64,000 bases of DNA from Ascoidea asiatica (lineage: Eukaryota; Ascomycota; Saccharomycetes; Ascoideales; Ascoideaceae), in contig BCKQ01000003.1 of NCBI GenBank assembly GCA_001600695.1, forward strand, positions 558,001 through 622,000, in the 5' to 3' direction. Made by a program: the position numbers and the translations under genes. Below are positions 53,165 to 62,655 of the stretch, piece by piece. The notes under the pieces were generated by a model, which saw only the letters and a list, made by a program, of their open reading frames with translations, had not been told where the DNA came from and did not search any database. Within the stretch, counting starts at the first letter, position 1. Each line of letters begins with the position of its first letter.

Positions 53165-53653
53165 ATGGTAAACTTTAAAATTAATCTCTTGGTTTTTATT
53201 TTCGTAAATTTGGTTACAATTTTTGCCTATTCTAGAAAAAATAATGCTTTGGAGTTAAATGGAAAAAATTATCAATATAATAATAATAATGAAATAAATA
53301 GATTATCAAATAGAAATACAAGACCAACAAATTCAAGAAATGAAATAATTAATTATATCAATAATCAAAATTTTACTTCTGCTATTAATATGAGAAATAA
53401 TTATAATAATAACAATAATAACAATAATTATAATTATAATAATAATAATAATAATTCAAAAAGAAATATTAGAAATAACCCAAGCACATATTTTGTTGGT
53501 TCAACAATAGGCTGTACTCTTTCTTGTTCTACTTCTTCTTGTTTTCTTCAAGTTGAATCTTGTACCCCTGGTTGTGATAGTGCTGTTTATTTTTCTTCAG
53601 CACCAGATCATTGCTCTTTATATAATGATTGCAGTTGCTCTTCACTTTGATGG
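53165..53653 (+). CDS. Small secreted cysteine-rich protein with a Kex2-type site
   Basis: I do not recognise this protein (161 residues plus stop). Residues 1-21 form a clear signal peptide (basic MVNFK, hydrophobic core, AYS). Residues 22-98 are an Asn-rich, cysteine-free spacer with Tyr/Asn runs. A dibasic KR at 99-100 would allow Kex2 cleavage, releasing a 61-residue C-terminal domain with eight cysteines (C117, 121, 126, 133, 137, 150, 156, 158), enough for four disulfides. The layout (signal, disposable pro-region, dibasic site, disulfide-rich core) is that of secreted fungal effectors, antimicrobial peptides and some killer proteins, but the cysteine spacing matches none I know. A cell-wall role is also possible; there is no GPI signal. 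Its upstream region is nearly 2 kb. Confidence 0.75.
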
Positions 53654-54027
53654 AATAATAATTAATAGCCTATTTATTCCGGTTTTTGAAATTCTTTAAA
53701 CAATTCTCATCTTTATTTTCTTAATTCTTTTCTTTTTTTTCTTAAGGTCTATATTTTCCAAAACAATGGTAACCATATGTATGATAATTGTATTATTTTA
53801 AAAAGCTTTCTATCTTAAATTTCTCTTCTCAAATATTATATACATTATTATTACTGTAAAAAACTATGAAAATTAATACATTAATTCTTATTCTATTACC
53901 TTTTTCTTTTACTTTTAATTTATGAAAATATTTATAATTATAACCATTTAATAGAAAATTTTGAAGGATTTTGGAGAAGTAATTTCCCCTTGAATTAACA
54001 CTTTTAATAAATCTAAGTGAGTGTAAT
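53654..54027. other. Short intergenic stretch
   Basis: About 370 A/T-rich bases between the stop of the secreted-protein gene and the end of the LSG1 fragment. No feature seen. Confidence 0.5.
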
Positions 54028-54655
54028 TCAAAAGAATATATTATTTTTTATAAAATATTTAGCCCATTTAATTCTTTGATTAATTGATAATAAATCAGCT
54101 TTATTAACTAATAATAAATTTTTTTTTTTATAATTTAATTCTTTTGTATAAATTTCTAAATCTATTGATCTAAAAAATAATGGATTTCTTGCATCAACAA
54201 TTTGAACAATTAAATCACTTCTTTCAAGTACTCTCCATAATTGTCTCCAAACTTCAATATTTTTTTCAAATGGAGTTAATAATAAATTTGAATTTAATTG
54301 AATTAAATCTGCTAAAGATTTTCTCCATTGTAAAAAATAATTATTTTCTAAAGATTGTAATTGAAATTTTGTTAAAATTTTATCTTTTTTTGTATCATTA
54401 TTATTATTATCATTATTATTATTATTATTGTTATTTTCTAAATCATCATTCTTTGTTTCAATTTTCCAATTTGGACGTCTAGGTATTGTTAATTTTGATT
54501 TATTTTGAATTTGTAAATTTAAATTTTCATTTTCTTGTTCTTTTGATAATAAGTATGGATTATTAGTATTATTATCAATATGAGAATTTGTATTTTCAGA
54601 ATCATTATCATCACCAATATATTTGAAGAGTTTTTTCCATAAGAAAATGATTTTG
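54028..54655 (-). pseudogene. LSG1: Truncated copy of LSG1 (ribosome-export GTPase)
   Basis: The reverse strand is open for about 205 codons without an ATG at its head and clearly encodes the N-terminal half of Lsg1, the circularly permuted cytosolic GTPase that releases Nmd3 from the 60S ribosome. Recognisable are IPRRPNW, FLQWRKSLADL, LLLTPFEKNIEVWRQLW, VQIVDARNPLFFRSIDLE (G5-like region) and LLLVNKADLLS (G4). The frame runs into a TGA at 54028-54030 right after IKWAKYFIKNNIFF; the G1 (P-loop) and G3 motifs that should follow are missing, and upstream of about 54640 the conserved start of Lsg1 is missing too. An Asn/Asp run sits in the middle. The conserved parts are undamaged, so the duplication is recent or the fragment is under some constraint. 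Confidence 0.85.
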
Positions 54656-57093
54656 AAGAAATTCTATGAAATTAGGAAGACTTCAATCCTTCATGCTAAA
54701 AACGACAAAGATGATTTGATGAAAGGAGAAAAGTAAAAAAAAATTAGTTCATAGAAACTTCTGCTAGAAATCAACGATTTGCCTATTTATTATCAAGATG
54801 ATCTTCTCATATTTAAAATCAAATCAAAATTCAATTTCATTATCTGAGACAAAACAAAACGAATCTGAAAATAAGATCAAGTGAAAAACTCACCAAGTGA
54901 TATATTTTAACTTTATTTTTGGTTCTAAAGGGTTTCAAACAAACTCATTCAACTAATAAATAGAAGTACTTGATCATATGTATAAGCTAATTGAGAGAGA
55001 TTGTCTACTTTTATTTTTGAGAAGAGAAATACGTTTTACATGAAAAAATTTAGTTTAAAAGTCATAAACTAAAAGCTTTAGAGTATTAGTTGTAGAAATC
55101 ATTAGAACCAAGCAATTTGATCTTTAAATGACAAGTTTATGGACTATGGGTAAAACTTCCTTAATTATTTTTATTATTTAACCCATTTTTGCTCTAATTG
55201 GGAATTTTTCTGAGAAATAGGAAAACAAACCAATAAGGTAATTTTGAAACTCTCACTTTTTTAAAATTCTTGCATTTTTTATAAGGTTTTCATAGACTAC
55301 TTTAAAGACAATTATACAGAATGATCTAATGAAAAAAGGTAAATTAGAAACTTTTATTTCATTATTATTTACTTATACTGGAATGATATTTTTTTAATTG
55401 AACCTTGCTAAAGTTTTTTTTTGTTCTTTATATCCATGATATTTTTTTGAGTTATTTGTATATTATTTTGCTGTACTTTGTATACAAATGACTTTCTTTT
55501 TTTGTATTTCTTCCATTTTTTCCAAAGGAATATACTAATTTTATTATTATCGTTATTATTTTAATTACTTTTTTGATTGATGTTGTTGTTGTTATTGTTA
55601 TTACTCTCCTTATTATTACTATTGTTTTCAGTTAGCACATAAACTGTTCTAAGAGATTTATTTCCAACCAGCTGAGGCAGGCTTACTAACCAAGTGTTCG
55701 CCAAACTCAATAAACAGGTGTTCGCCAACAGCACCAGCGCTAAACCAAATCAAGAAAACTATAGGCCTTGCAACAAACCACGTGCTGGTAAAATGCCACA
55801 ATTTTACAATTTTACAACGCCCCAAAAGTGCTCTTGCAAGCTCTTAACTCCGTTTGTTGCGTGATGTGCTGATTTGTTTTCTCCACGCAAAATATCAGGG
55901 ATAATTGTTTTTTGTCCTAGAATTCATGGATTATTGAAAAACAGCCATGTCCTAAATTTCGCTTAAAAACTGACAGAAATTGGTGGCACACCACGCAAAA
56001 CCTATTACTGCTTTGGATTCTTAAATACACACCTTTTCTTGTTGAATTTTATTTAAATTGAAATAACATAGCTCCTCTATATCACAACCATGTTAAATTG
56101 AAAATACAAACAGAAAAATAAAAACAAAATAGTGGGGAAATTACTTTTAATTGGCTTATTTTGTAGCTTTTTTACTTTCAAAAGCTTGAAGTCAATTGTT
56201 AAGAAAAACAAAGGAAATTTGATTCAAATTTGAAATAAAACAAAAAATAAAACTTCAATAATTTTAGAAAATAAAAGAACAATCACCCTATGTTTTTAAA
56301 TTAGAATATTTTCGTCTAAATATGTTTTCAATACACACTTTAATAACTGATAAATTATTTCCAAGATTGAATAAATAATAAGCTCATTGAAAATATTCTA
56401 ATTAATTATTAATCAATGTGCCCTTTTAATGAAAAAAAGAGCATATTTTAGTGATTTTATTACACCTCAATTATTCATTCTTTTAACTTAGCCCAACCCA
56501 GCCACCACAACCACAGCCATGCGTTTTCAAGCCTCGTCTAAAGTCTACTTTAGGAAAGCCCCAGAAAGGTGGTTTTGGAGAAACAAGCTTTTTAATGCAC
56601 GGGTCTGAATTAAGGTTTTTTGTCGTTAAAATTGAATCTTAAAAAAAACAAGAAAAAAATGACCGAAAAATAAATTTAAGAAAATGTGAGAAATTTTAAG
56701 AAAATTTAAGAATTAAAATACTTTTAGTCGAGTAAATATTGTTTAAAGCTTGTTGTTTGAGTGTTTTACACATACAAAATAGATTTAAATTCATCATAAT
56801 GTGCTGCACTCCATTACATATTTAGTTATTATGTTTTTAAAGCATTTTCTTCTGCGTAATTTTGCCATAAATAATGTCATTACAAATACTCCAATTTTAC
56901 ACCGGTATATAAATTTCGGATGAAATATTTTTGTTTCCTTTTATTCTCATACACTGTATTTTTAGTTCAATTTAAACTTATATAAATTCAAATATATTTC
57001 CAATTGATTTTTTTATTTCACTAATATTCAACTTTTATTAAAGAAAAACTTCAATGAAATAATCAAAAAAAATTTATATTCAGTATATGAAAA
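54656..57093. promoter_or_regulatory. Intergenic region, promoter of the Usp-like gene
   Basis: About 2.4 kb. The first kilobase is featureless A/T-rich sequence. A G+C-richer island at about 55650-55930 contains two copies of GTGTTCGCCAA (55701-55711 and 55723-55733) and a CACGTG E-box (about 55779-55784). A second island at about 56490-56630 contains a 29-codon ATG frame (MRFQASSKVYFRK...) that I do not regard as a gene without further evidence. The remaining 450 bases form an A/T-rich leader. Confidence 0.45.
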
Positions 57094-58293
57094 ATGATTA
57101 GATGTAATAATTTTGTTCAACAGATATCTTTTGATACATCAACAATTGAACCAAAAAATAAATATTATTATGATACAAGAGTTGCAATTCATAATTCTAT
57201 AAAAAATAAAGAATTACCTTCAAATTATAAAGATTTTATAAATAAAAATCCAAATTTTCAAATTCCTCCAAGTTTTAATAAGCCTTTAATAAATTTAAAA
57301 TTAAATCATAAAGAATATATTAAAAATTTCAATAATTCAAAAAATATTTTATTAGGATTGGATTTAATGAGTATTAATAATACAAATAATTATGATGATA
57401 AAAATGATATAAATATAAAATTACTAAATCTTTTATTCAATGAAAATAATAATTTTTTAAAAGATTATGATAATTTATTCATTTTAATAATTATTAATGA
57501 ATATAATTTGAATAAAATCACTTCAATTAATGAATTTTCAAATATTCAATCAAAAGATATAAAATTTTGGAAAAATAAATTAATTAAAGAATTTATAAAT
57601 AATATTTTAATAAATAAATTTCTAAAAAATTTCAATAGAAAAATTTCAATAAATATTGATTTAATATTTGATAAAGATATTAAAAAGACATTTGAAAGAT
57701 CAATAAATGATTATACTCCAGATTTATTGATTCTAGGGTTGAATAATAATCATAGTAATCATAACAATCATAATCATTCAAATAAAAGTAAATTATTCAT
57801 GAAAGCATTATCATTATCAAGAGAATCAATTTGTACTCATTTTTTGAAAAAATCAAATATTCCAGTAATTATATTAAATAACAATCACAATAATAACAAT
57901 TTCAATAATAAATTCAAAGATTTAATAAGTTTTAATGATAAAGTAAATGTTACCGAAAATTCAGAAGGAACAATTATTAAATTTAAAAATCAAATTGTTT
58001 CTGTTGGAAACAACATAAACACTTTCTCAGCACCAAATTCTCCATTGATTAGTCCTCTATCATCTCCACAATATTCTACATATTCTTCTCAAAGTCTGTC
58101 ACCAAATTTTAGTTACACTGATAATTATGGTTTGATTCCTATACCTTCAAATGAATCCTTTCAACTTAATAATATAAAGGGAATAAACAACAGAAATAAT
58201 AATCATCAGAATCCAAATAATAACAGCAATAGCAGTCTTAGCTCCAAATCTCTCTTTTCTCACAGATTGTTCTCAAATTCCAGATTTCAGTGA
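57094..58293 (+). CDS. Universal-stress-protein-like domain protein
   Basis: The 399-residue protein is not one I can name, but its middle resembles a Usp fold (about residues 75-265). The start has NKYYYDTRVAIHNSIKNKE, then NILLGLDLMS (first strand), a helix with KFWKNKLIKEFINNIL, and the C-terminal Usp pattern YTPDLLILGLNN, SLSRESICTHFLKKSNIPVIIL, which parallels the usual D-L-L-V-x-G ... S-V-S-x-x-L-x-x-x-S-x-x-P-V-x-V-V ending. The Gly-rich ATP-binding loop is replaced by an Asn/His run, so ATP binding is doubtful. The tail is Ser/Pro-rich (SAPNSPLISPLSSPQYS) with several SP sites for proline-directed kinases. Fungal proteins with a Usp domain and long disordered tails are known but poorly studied. 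Confidence 0.65.
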   Translation: MIRCNNFVQQISFDTSTIEPKNKYYYDTRVAIHNSIKNKELPSNYKDFINKNPNFQIPPSFNKPLINLKLNHKEYIKNFNNSKNILLGLDLMSINNTNNYDDKNDINIKLLNLLFNENNNFLKDYDNLFILIIINEYNLNKITSINEFSNIQSKDIKFWKNKLIKEFINNILINKFLKNFNRKISINIDLIFDKDIKKTFERSINDYTPDLLILGLNNNHSNHNNHNHSNKSKLFMKALSLSRESICTHFLKKSNIPVIILNNNHNNNNFNNKFKDLISFNDKVNVTENSEGTIIKFKNQIVSVGNNINTFSAPNSPLISPLSSPQYSTYSSQSLSPNFSYTDNYGLIPIPSNESFQLNNIKGINNRNNNHQNPNNNSNSSLSSKSLFSHRLFSNSRFQ

Positions 58294-59052
58294 ATATTAT
58301 TTCATTATTTCTTCAACAAATTCATCGCATTCACCACAGGCTTCAAATTCAATCAAAACTTCAAAATCACTAGATAGTTTCTGAGATCATGAAATACTTT
58401 TCTTTTTTCCATATTAATAATTTTATCTCGGAAACCCGAAGAGCTCAGTGCAGTACCCTAATTTTGGTTTCATTTGGGTTGTTTGCGGTATTGTGCACAT
58501 TTCTGCTTTTGTGTTTATAAACGCAGTACCTCAGCCATGGATATGGATTACTTGCATTAGCCGGTCTCGCTGTGCCTTGATATTGAACCTTAATTTTTAT
58601 GCTTATTATTTATCGCCAACTTTATATTAGTATGACTTTTCTTCTTTTATTGCACCTTTATTTCATTTTATGTCATTCTATTTCACAATTTTCTGAATGA
58701 ATCACGAATATTTATTTCACTTAAATCATTTTATTTTTATTTTCAACTCTTATAAATAGTTATATATTAAAACAAAATACAATCTAGCATATCTTCAATT
58801 TATTACACTAGCAATTCAACTTATTCTTGATAATAATCATACGTAGATTAAAGGTCAATAGATTATAACTTTGTTTGGTTTTTAGTCACACAATACAAAA
58901 GTAAAATAAATACACAGTTTCCTTTTCTAAAAGACTCATACTATACATTAAATATTTTAAACCAAATAGAATCAAAATCCATCTCAATACAAATAAAACT
59001 ACTATTGCTGCATTTAAATTCATTTTCATAATACTACAATCAATAAAATAAA
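58294..59052. promoter_or_regulatory. Intergenic region, DUG3 promoter
   Basis: About 760 bases. A less A/T-rich block at about 58430-58620 probably holds the DUG3 promoter. The 60-codon frame inside it starts at GTG and looks like chance. An A/T-rich leader follows. Confidence 0.45.
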
Positions 59053-60129
59053 ATGTGTAGATTTTTAATATTTAAAGGAACTGAACCAATAAAATTATCT
59101 CATCTTTTAACAAGACCAGAACATTCAATAATAAATCAATCTTTTGATTCAAGATTAAGATTGGATAGAAGAAGACCAATTAATGGTGATGGTTTTGGTG
59201 TTGGTTATTATTCTTCTGATCCTGAATTAAATAATGAACCTTGTACTTTTAGAGCAATTACACCTGCTTGGAATAATCAAAATTTAGAAACTTTAGCAGA
59301 AAGAACAAAATCAAATTTAGTTTTTGCTCATGTTAGAGCTTCAACTTATGGTGTATTAAGTGAAACAAATTGTCATCCTTTTGTATTTAAAAGTTTAATA
59401 TTTATGCATAATGGAGGAATTTCAAATTTCAAAAAAATTAAAAGAAATATTTTAAATTCAATTAAAGATGAATATTTTTTATTTATTCATGGTTCAACTG
59501 ATTCCGAAGTTAGTTTTGCCTTATTTTTAGATACTTTAGATAAAATGGGTTATAATCCAAATAAAAAAGGTGGTGATTTTGGTCATGATATTTTAAGATT
59601 AGCTTTATTAAAAACTATTGAAAAAATTAATTTTTTTTTAAAAGAAGTTTCAAATGATATTGATTATAATCCAGAACCAAGTTTATTAAATTTTGCTGTA
59701 AGTGATTCATCTTCAATTGTAATTTCAAGATATATAACTTCAAAAACTCAAGAAGCTGCATCTTTACATTTTTCATGTGGTTCTTCATTTGTTGAATATG
59801 AGCCTGGTCAATATAGAATGGAAAGATTAGATAGAAAACAAGATGTTATAATCGTTGCTTCTGAACCATTAACTTTTGAAAGAGGTGATTGGATAACTGT
59901 ACCAACTAATTCAACCTTAACTATTAAAAATCAAACAGTTTTACTACATCCAATTCTTGATGAATATTATCAACAAAATCCAACTATTGAAAGATCAAGT
60001 GATTTTGCTGAATCAAAAGGTCTTATGGGCAGTGTTCCTTTAAGTCAAAATAATGATCCTGATATTTCAATACCTCCTCTTGAAAGAGAAGGTAGATCAA
60101 GAAATACTGCTATTCTCAATCATGCTTAA
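59053..60129 (+). CDS. DUG3: Glutamine amidotransferase-type subunit of glutathione degradation
   Basis: The 358-residue protein is Dug3, which with Dug2 forms the cytosolic enzyme that cleaves the gamma-glutamyl bond of glutathione (Dug1 then splits Cys-Gly). It belongs to the class II glutamine amidotransferase family: the N-terminal nucleophile is Cys2 (MCRFLIFKG), followed by NGDGFGVGYY, the FAHVRAST motif, CHPF and MHNGGISNF, and a HGSTDSEV segment, all typical of the Ntn fold. Length equals the S. cerevisiae protein almost exactly (357). It is convergent with the flavin monooxygenase gene, 117 bases apart. Both act on thiol compounds in yeast. Confidence 0.95.
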   Translation: MCRFLIFKGTEPIKLSHLLTRPEHSIINQSFDSRLRLDRRRPINGDGFGVGYYSSDPELNNEPCTFRAITPAWNNQNLETLAERTKSNLVFAHVRASTYGVLSETNCHPFVFKSLIFMHNGGISNFKKIKRNILNSIKDEYFLFIHGSTDSEVSFALFLDTLDKMGYNPNKKGGDFGHDILRLALLKTIEKINFFLKEVSNDIDYNPEPSLLNFAVSDSSSIVISRYITSKTQEAASLHFSCGSSFVEYEPGQYRMERLDRKQDVIIVASEPLTFERGDWITVPTNSTLTIKNQTVLLHPILDEYYQQNPTIERSSDFAESKGLMGSVPLSQNNDPDISIPPLEREGRSRNTAILNHA

Positions 60130-60246
60130 ATAATTCTCAAATATTAAAATTTACATGCTGTTTATTCAGTGAAAGTTCAAATAGTCTATTAATCTATTAG
60201 TCTATTGTTCTATATATTATATATATTATACTATATATCTATCCAT

Positions 60247-61782
60247 TTATAATTTATGTTCTAATATTTTTTTTGATAAAAATCCTGAATCTTCTAATTC
60301 TTTGAAAGAACTTGCACATTTCCCAGTTTTTTCTCTATAAAAAATATATGCTTCTTTTATTGATTTTATATTTCCACGAATTGTAACTTGTTCATTATCC
60401 CAATCAACAGGAAATAATCCATGATCTTCACCAGCTTCATGAATTTCTTTATTTAACACTTTTGAGTATTCAACATCAGCAGGAAATTTCAAATCATGAA
60501 ATTTATTTCCATCTCCCATTTTCAATTTTATTTCTTCTTCTGCTTTTTCCATTTCTGAAATATTTGGAATCTTAATTCTACCTGACCAAACTCTAGATAA
60601 CCAAGCTCCTTGAGTTTCTGATAATCTTGTTGGTAATACAAATCTTGGACATCCAATAATTCCAAGTCCTGGGAATCTATAAGATAATAAATGTCTATAT
60701 AATCCATTAATCATCAATCCATTCGTAATTAAAGGATATTTAACTATTGGATTATTGATATCAGATATTGATTTAAGAAATGGGAAAGATCTCATATAAC
60801 CTGTACAAAATATCACAGTATCTATTCCTTCCAAGAAAGATCCATTAATAAAATAAACCCTTTTCTTTTTATAATCAAACTTCTCAATATCAGGATAATC
60901 AATAATTCTATCATCTTTACCAGCAGGTAATGAAGTTTCACTCCTCTTACTTTTATAAACTGTTTGATTATTTTTTGTAGCTAGTTGAAACGCCAAATCT
61001 GCACCAGATGCAGAATTACCAACAATTAAAACTTTCTCATTTTTGTAATCTTCTGGTTTTTTGAAAGATTTAGCATGAATAATAGAACCTTTAAAATGCT
61101 CAGACCATTCTTTTAAACCTGGTCTATCAGGAATAAATGGAATATCATAATTACCACTAGCAACAATAAGTGCATCAAAATATTCAGTAATATCATTTTC
61201 TTTTTTATTATTTGATTCAGAAATTGCACCTTTAGTGTTTAATGACACTGGTCTTGTTATAACTTTCCATTTATAAACTTCTTCATCTTTGGTATAAATA
61301 AGTTCAGCACTGATAACTTTTGTGTTAAATGTAATAAGGCTTTCAACTTCTTTTGAATAATTTTCAATGTATTTTAAAACATCTTGTCTATATGGAAAAA
61401 TTGGTAAGTCTTCAGGAAATGGAAAATTATTATATGCCATTAAATGCTTTGGTACATTAGTGTCTAGATAATAATAAGCTGGTGAAGGGTATATATAATC
61501 TTGGTTTTTATATGTTTCTTTATCCAAATTAGTCTCTGGAACTACTGGAGCTGGATCATAAATATCTGGCTTTTCTAAAGGAACTGGAAACTTATCATCA
61601 CTTGATTCAGTATAATTCCATAATCCCCCAAATTTAGATCTCTTTTCATATACTTTAATTTTATTGAAATATTTTTCTGCTAATAAACTTTTCACAGCTC
61701 CAACACCAGTTGGACCTGCACCAACTACACAGACATCTTTGATTGTTTTTAATAAAATGGTTGAGTTAGAAGAAGTAGACAT
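60247..61782 (-). CDS. FMO1: Flavin-containing monooxygenase (Fmo1-like)
   Basis: The 511-residue protein is an FAD/NADPH monooxygenase. The FAD site VVGAGPTGVGAVKSLL lies near residues 20-35, with VYEKRSKFGGLW after it. The FMO fingerprint appears as FKGSIIHAKSFKKPEDY, and the NADPH site as VLIVGNSASGADLAFQL. TVIFCTGYMRSFPFL matches the later family motif. Yeast Fmo1 oxidises thiols such as glutathione and cysteine and supplies oxidant for disulfide formation in the ER, acting on the cytosolic face. Length is greater than S. cerevisiae Fmo1 (432) but usual for Candida-type FMO proteins. There is no signal peptide or tail anchor. A Baeyer-Villiger enzyme would show an extra His/Phe-rich fingerprint that is not seen here. 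Confidence 0.87.
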   Translation of the reverse strand: MSTSSNSTILLKTIKDVCVVGAGPTGVGAVKSLLAEKYFNKIKVYEKRSKFGGLWNYTESSDDKFPVPLEKPDIYDPAPVVPETNLDKETYKNQDYIYPSPAYYYLDTNVPKHLMAYNNFPFPEDLPIFPYRQDVLKYIENYSKEVESLITFNTKVISAELIYTKDEEVYKWKVITRPVSLNTKGAISESNNKKENDITEYFDALIVASGNYDIPFIPDRPGLKEWSEHFKGSIIHAKSFKKPEDYKNEKVLIVGNSASGADLAFQLATKNNQTVYKSKRSETSLPAGKDDRIIDYPDIEKFDYKKKRVYFINGSFLEGIDTVIFCTGYMRSFPFLKSISDINNPIVKYPLITNGLMINGLYRHLLSYRFPGLGIIGCPRFVLPTRLSETQGAWLSRVWSGRIKIPNISEMEKAEEEIKLKMGDGNKFHDLKFPADVEYSKVLNKEIHEAGEDHGLFPVDWDNEQVTIRGNIKSIKEAYIFYREKTGKCASSFKELEDSGFLSKKILEHKL

Positions 61783-62655
61783 AACTCAATAATGTTTTTT
61801 TCTTTATTCTCCTTATCAGATCAAACTTATTAGAAGTTCACAATATTGTTTTGTAGAGATTCTTGGACTTAATATACGAAAATGAGGATAAATGAAAAGC
61901 AGACAATCTCGAGATTTTACTTCGAATGTAAAAAGAGAAAAATATCAATAGAAATGTAAAAAGCACAAAATTAGCTTCCTGAAGATAAAAACTGAATGAA
62001 AGAATATGATTCCAATTTAAGAAATCATTGAAATTATAAAACACCCTGATTTTTTGTTTGAATCGACTTATCAAACAGTAATAAACCTGATTTAGCTCGG
62101 AATCATTGTATTCAAAGTGATTAAAAATCAAGGAAACTCTCTTAGCAGTAGTGGAACTTATCTTTTTTCCGTTACTTTTTAAGTAACATAACCGATCTTA
62201 AGATAAGTTTAGTAAACAAAATCAAGATAATCTCTGAAAGAGAAGAGACTAAATTTGTAGAAAAGCTGATTATTTTCTACTTTTTTAATTCGATATTTTT
62301 GATAAAAGATAAAAAGTTCTTAAATGACTACAGTTATAACTAACATTCCAAACTAAGTTAATCTGGACAATATCTACAGTTGCATACTGCAAAAATGAAA
62401 ATAATAGAACTTTTTTGATTCGAAAACTTGATAAAAAAAATGAAATGAACTATATAATATAAAGTTGAAAAAAATATTTAAAAAAATATACAAAAAATTC
62501 AAGAAAATTGAAAAAAAAAAAGACAATTCATAATACAATTTTGATATATTCTTTTGTTTTTTTTATAAAAGAAAAATTTGAAAATAAATATGAGCAATTT
62601 CAAAAAAGTAAAATAATCCAAAAATTAAACTACAAATATTAAAATTTTCAAAATT
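61783..62655. other. Intergenic region between two leftward genes
   Basis: About 870 A/T-rich bases upstream of the FMO gene and downstream of the GATA factor. A palindromic stretch, GTTACTTTTTAAGTAAC, occurs at about 62171-62187 in the FMO promoter area. Long A-tracts at about 62460-62525 probably mark the 3' region of the GATA gene. A 97-codon frame at 61838-62131 is not protein-like. Confidence 0.4.

Noticed and set aside
55685..55695. TACTAAC as an intron branch site
   Set aside because: No exon-like reading frame or donor site accompanies it.
56519..56608. 29-codon ATG frame MRFQASSKVYFRK...
   Set aside because: Too short, no homologue recognised, inside a promoter-like island; kept only as a remark.
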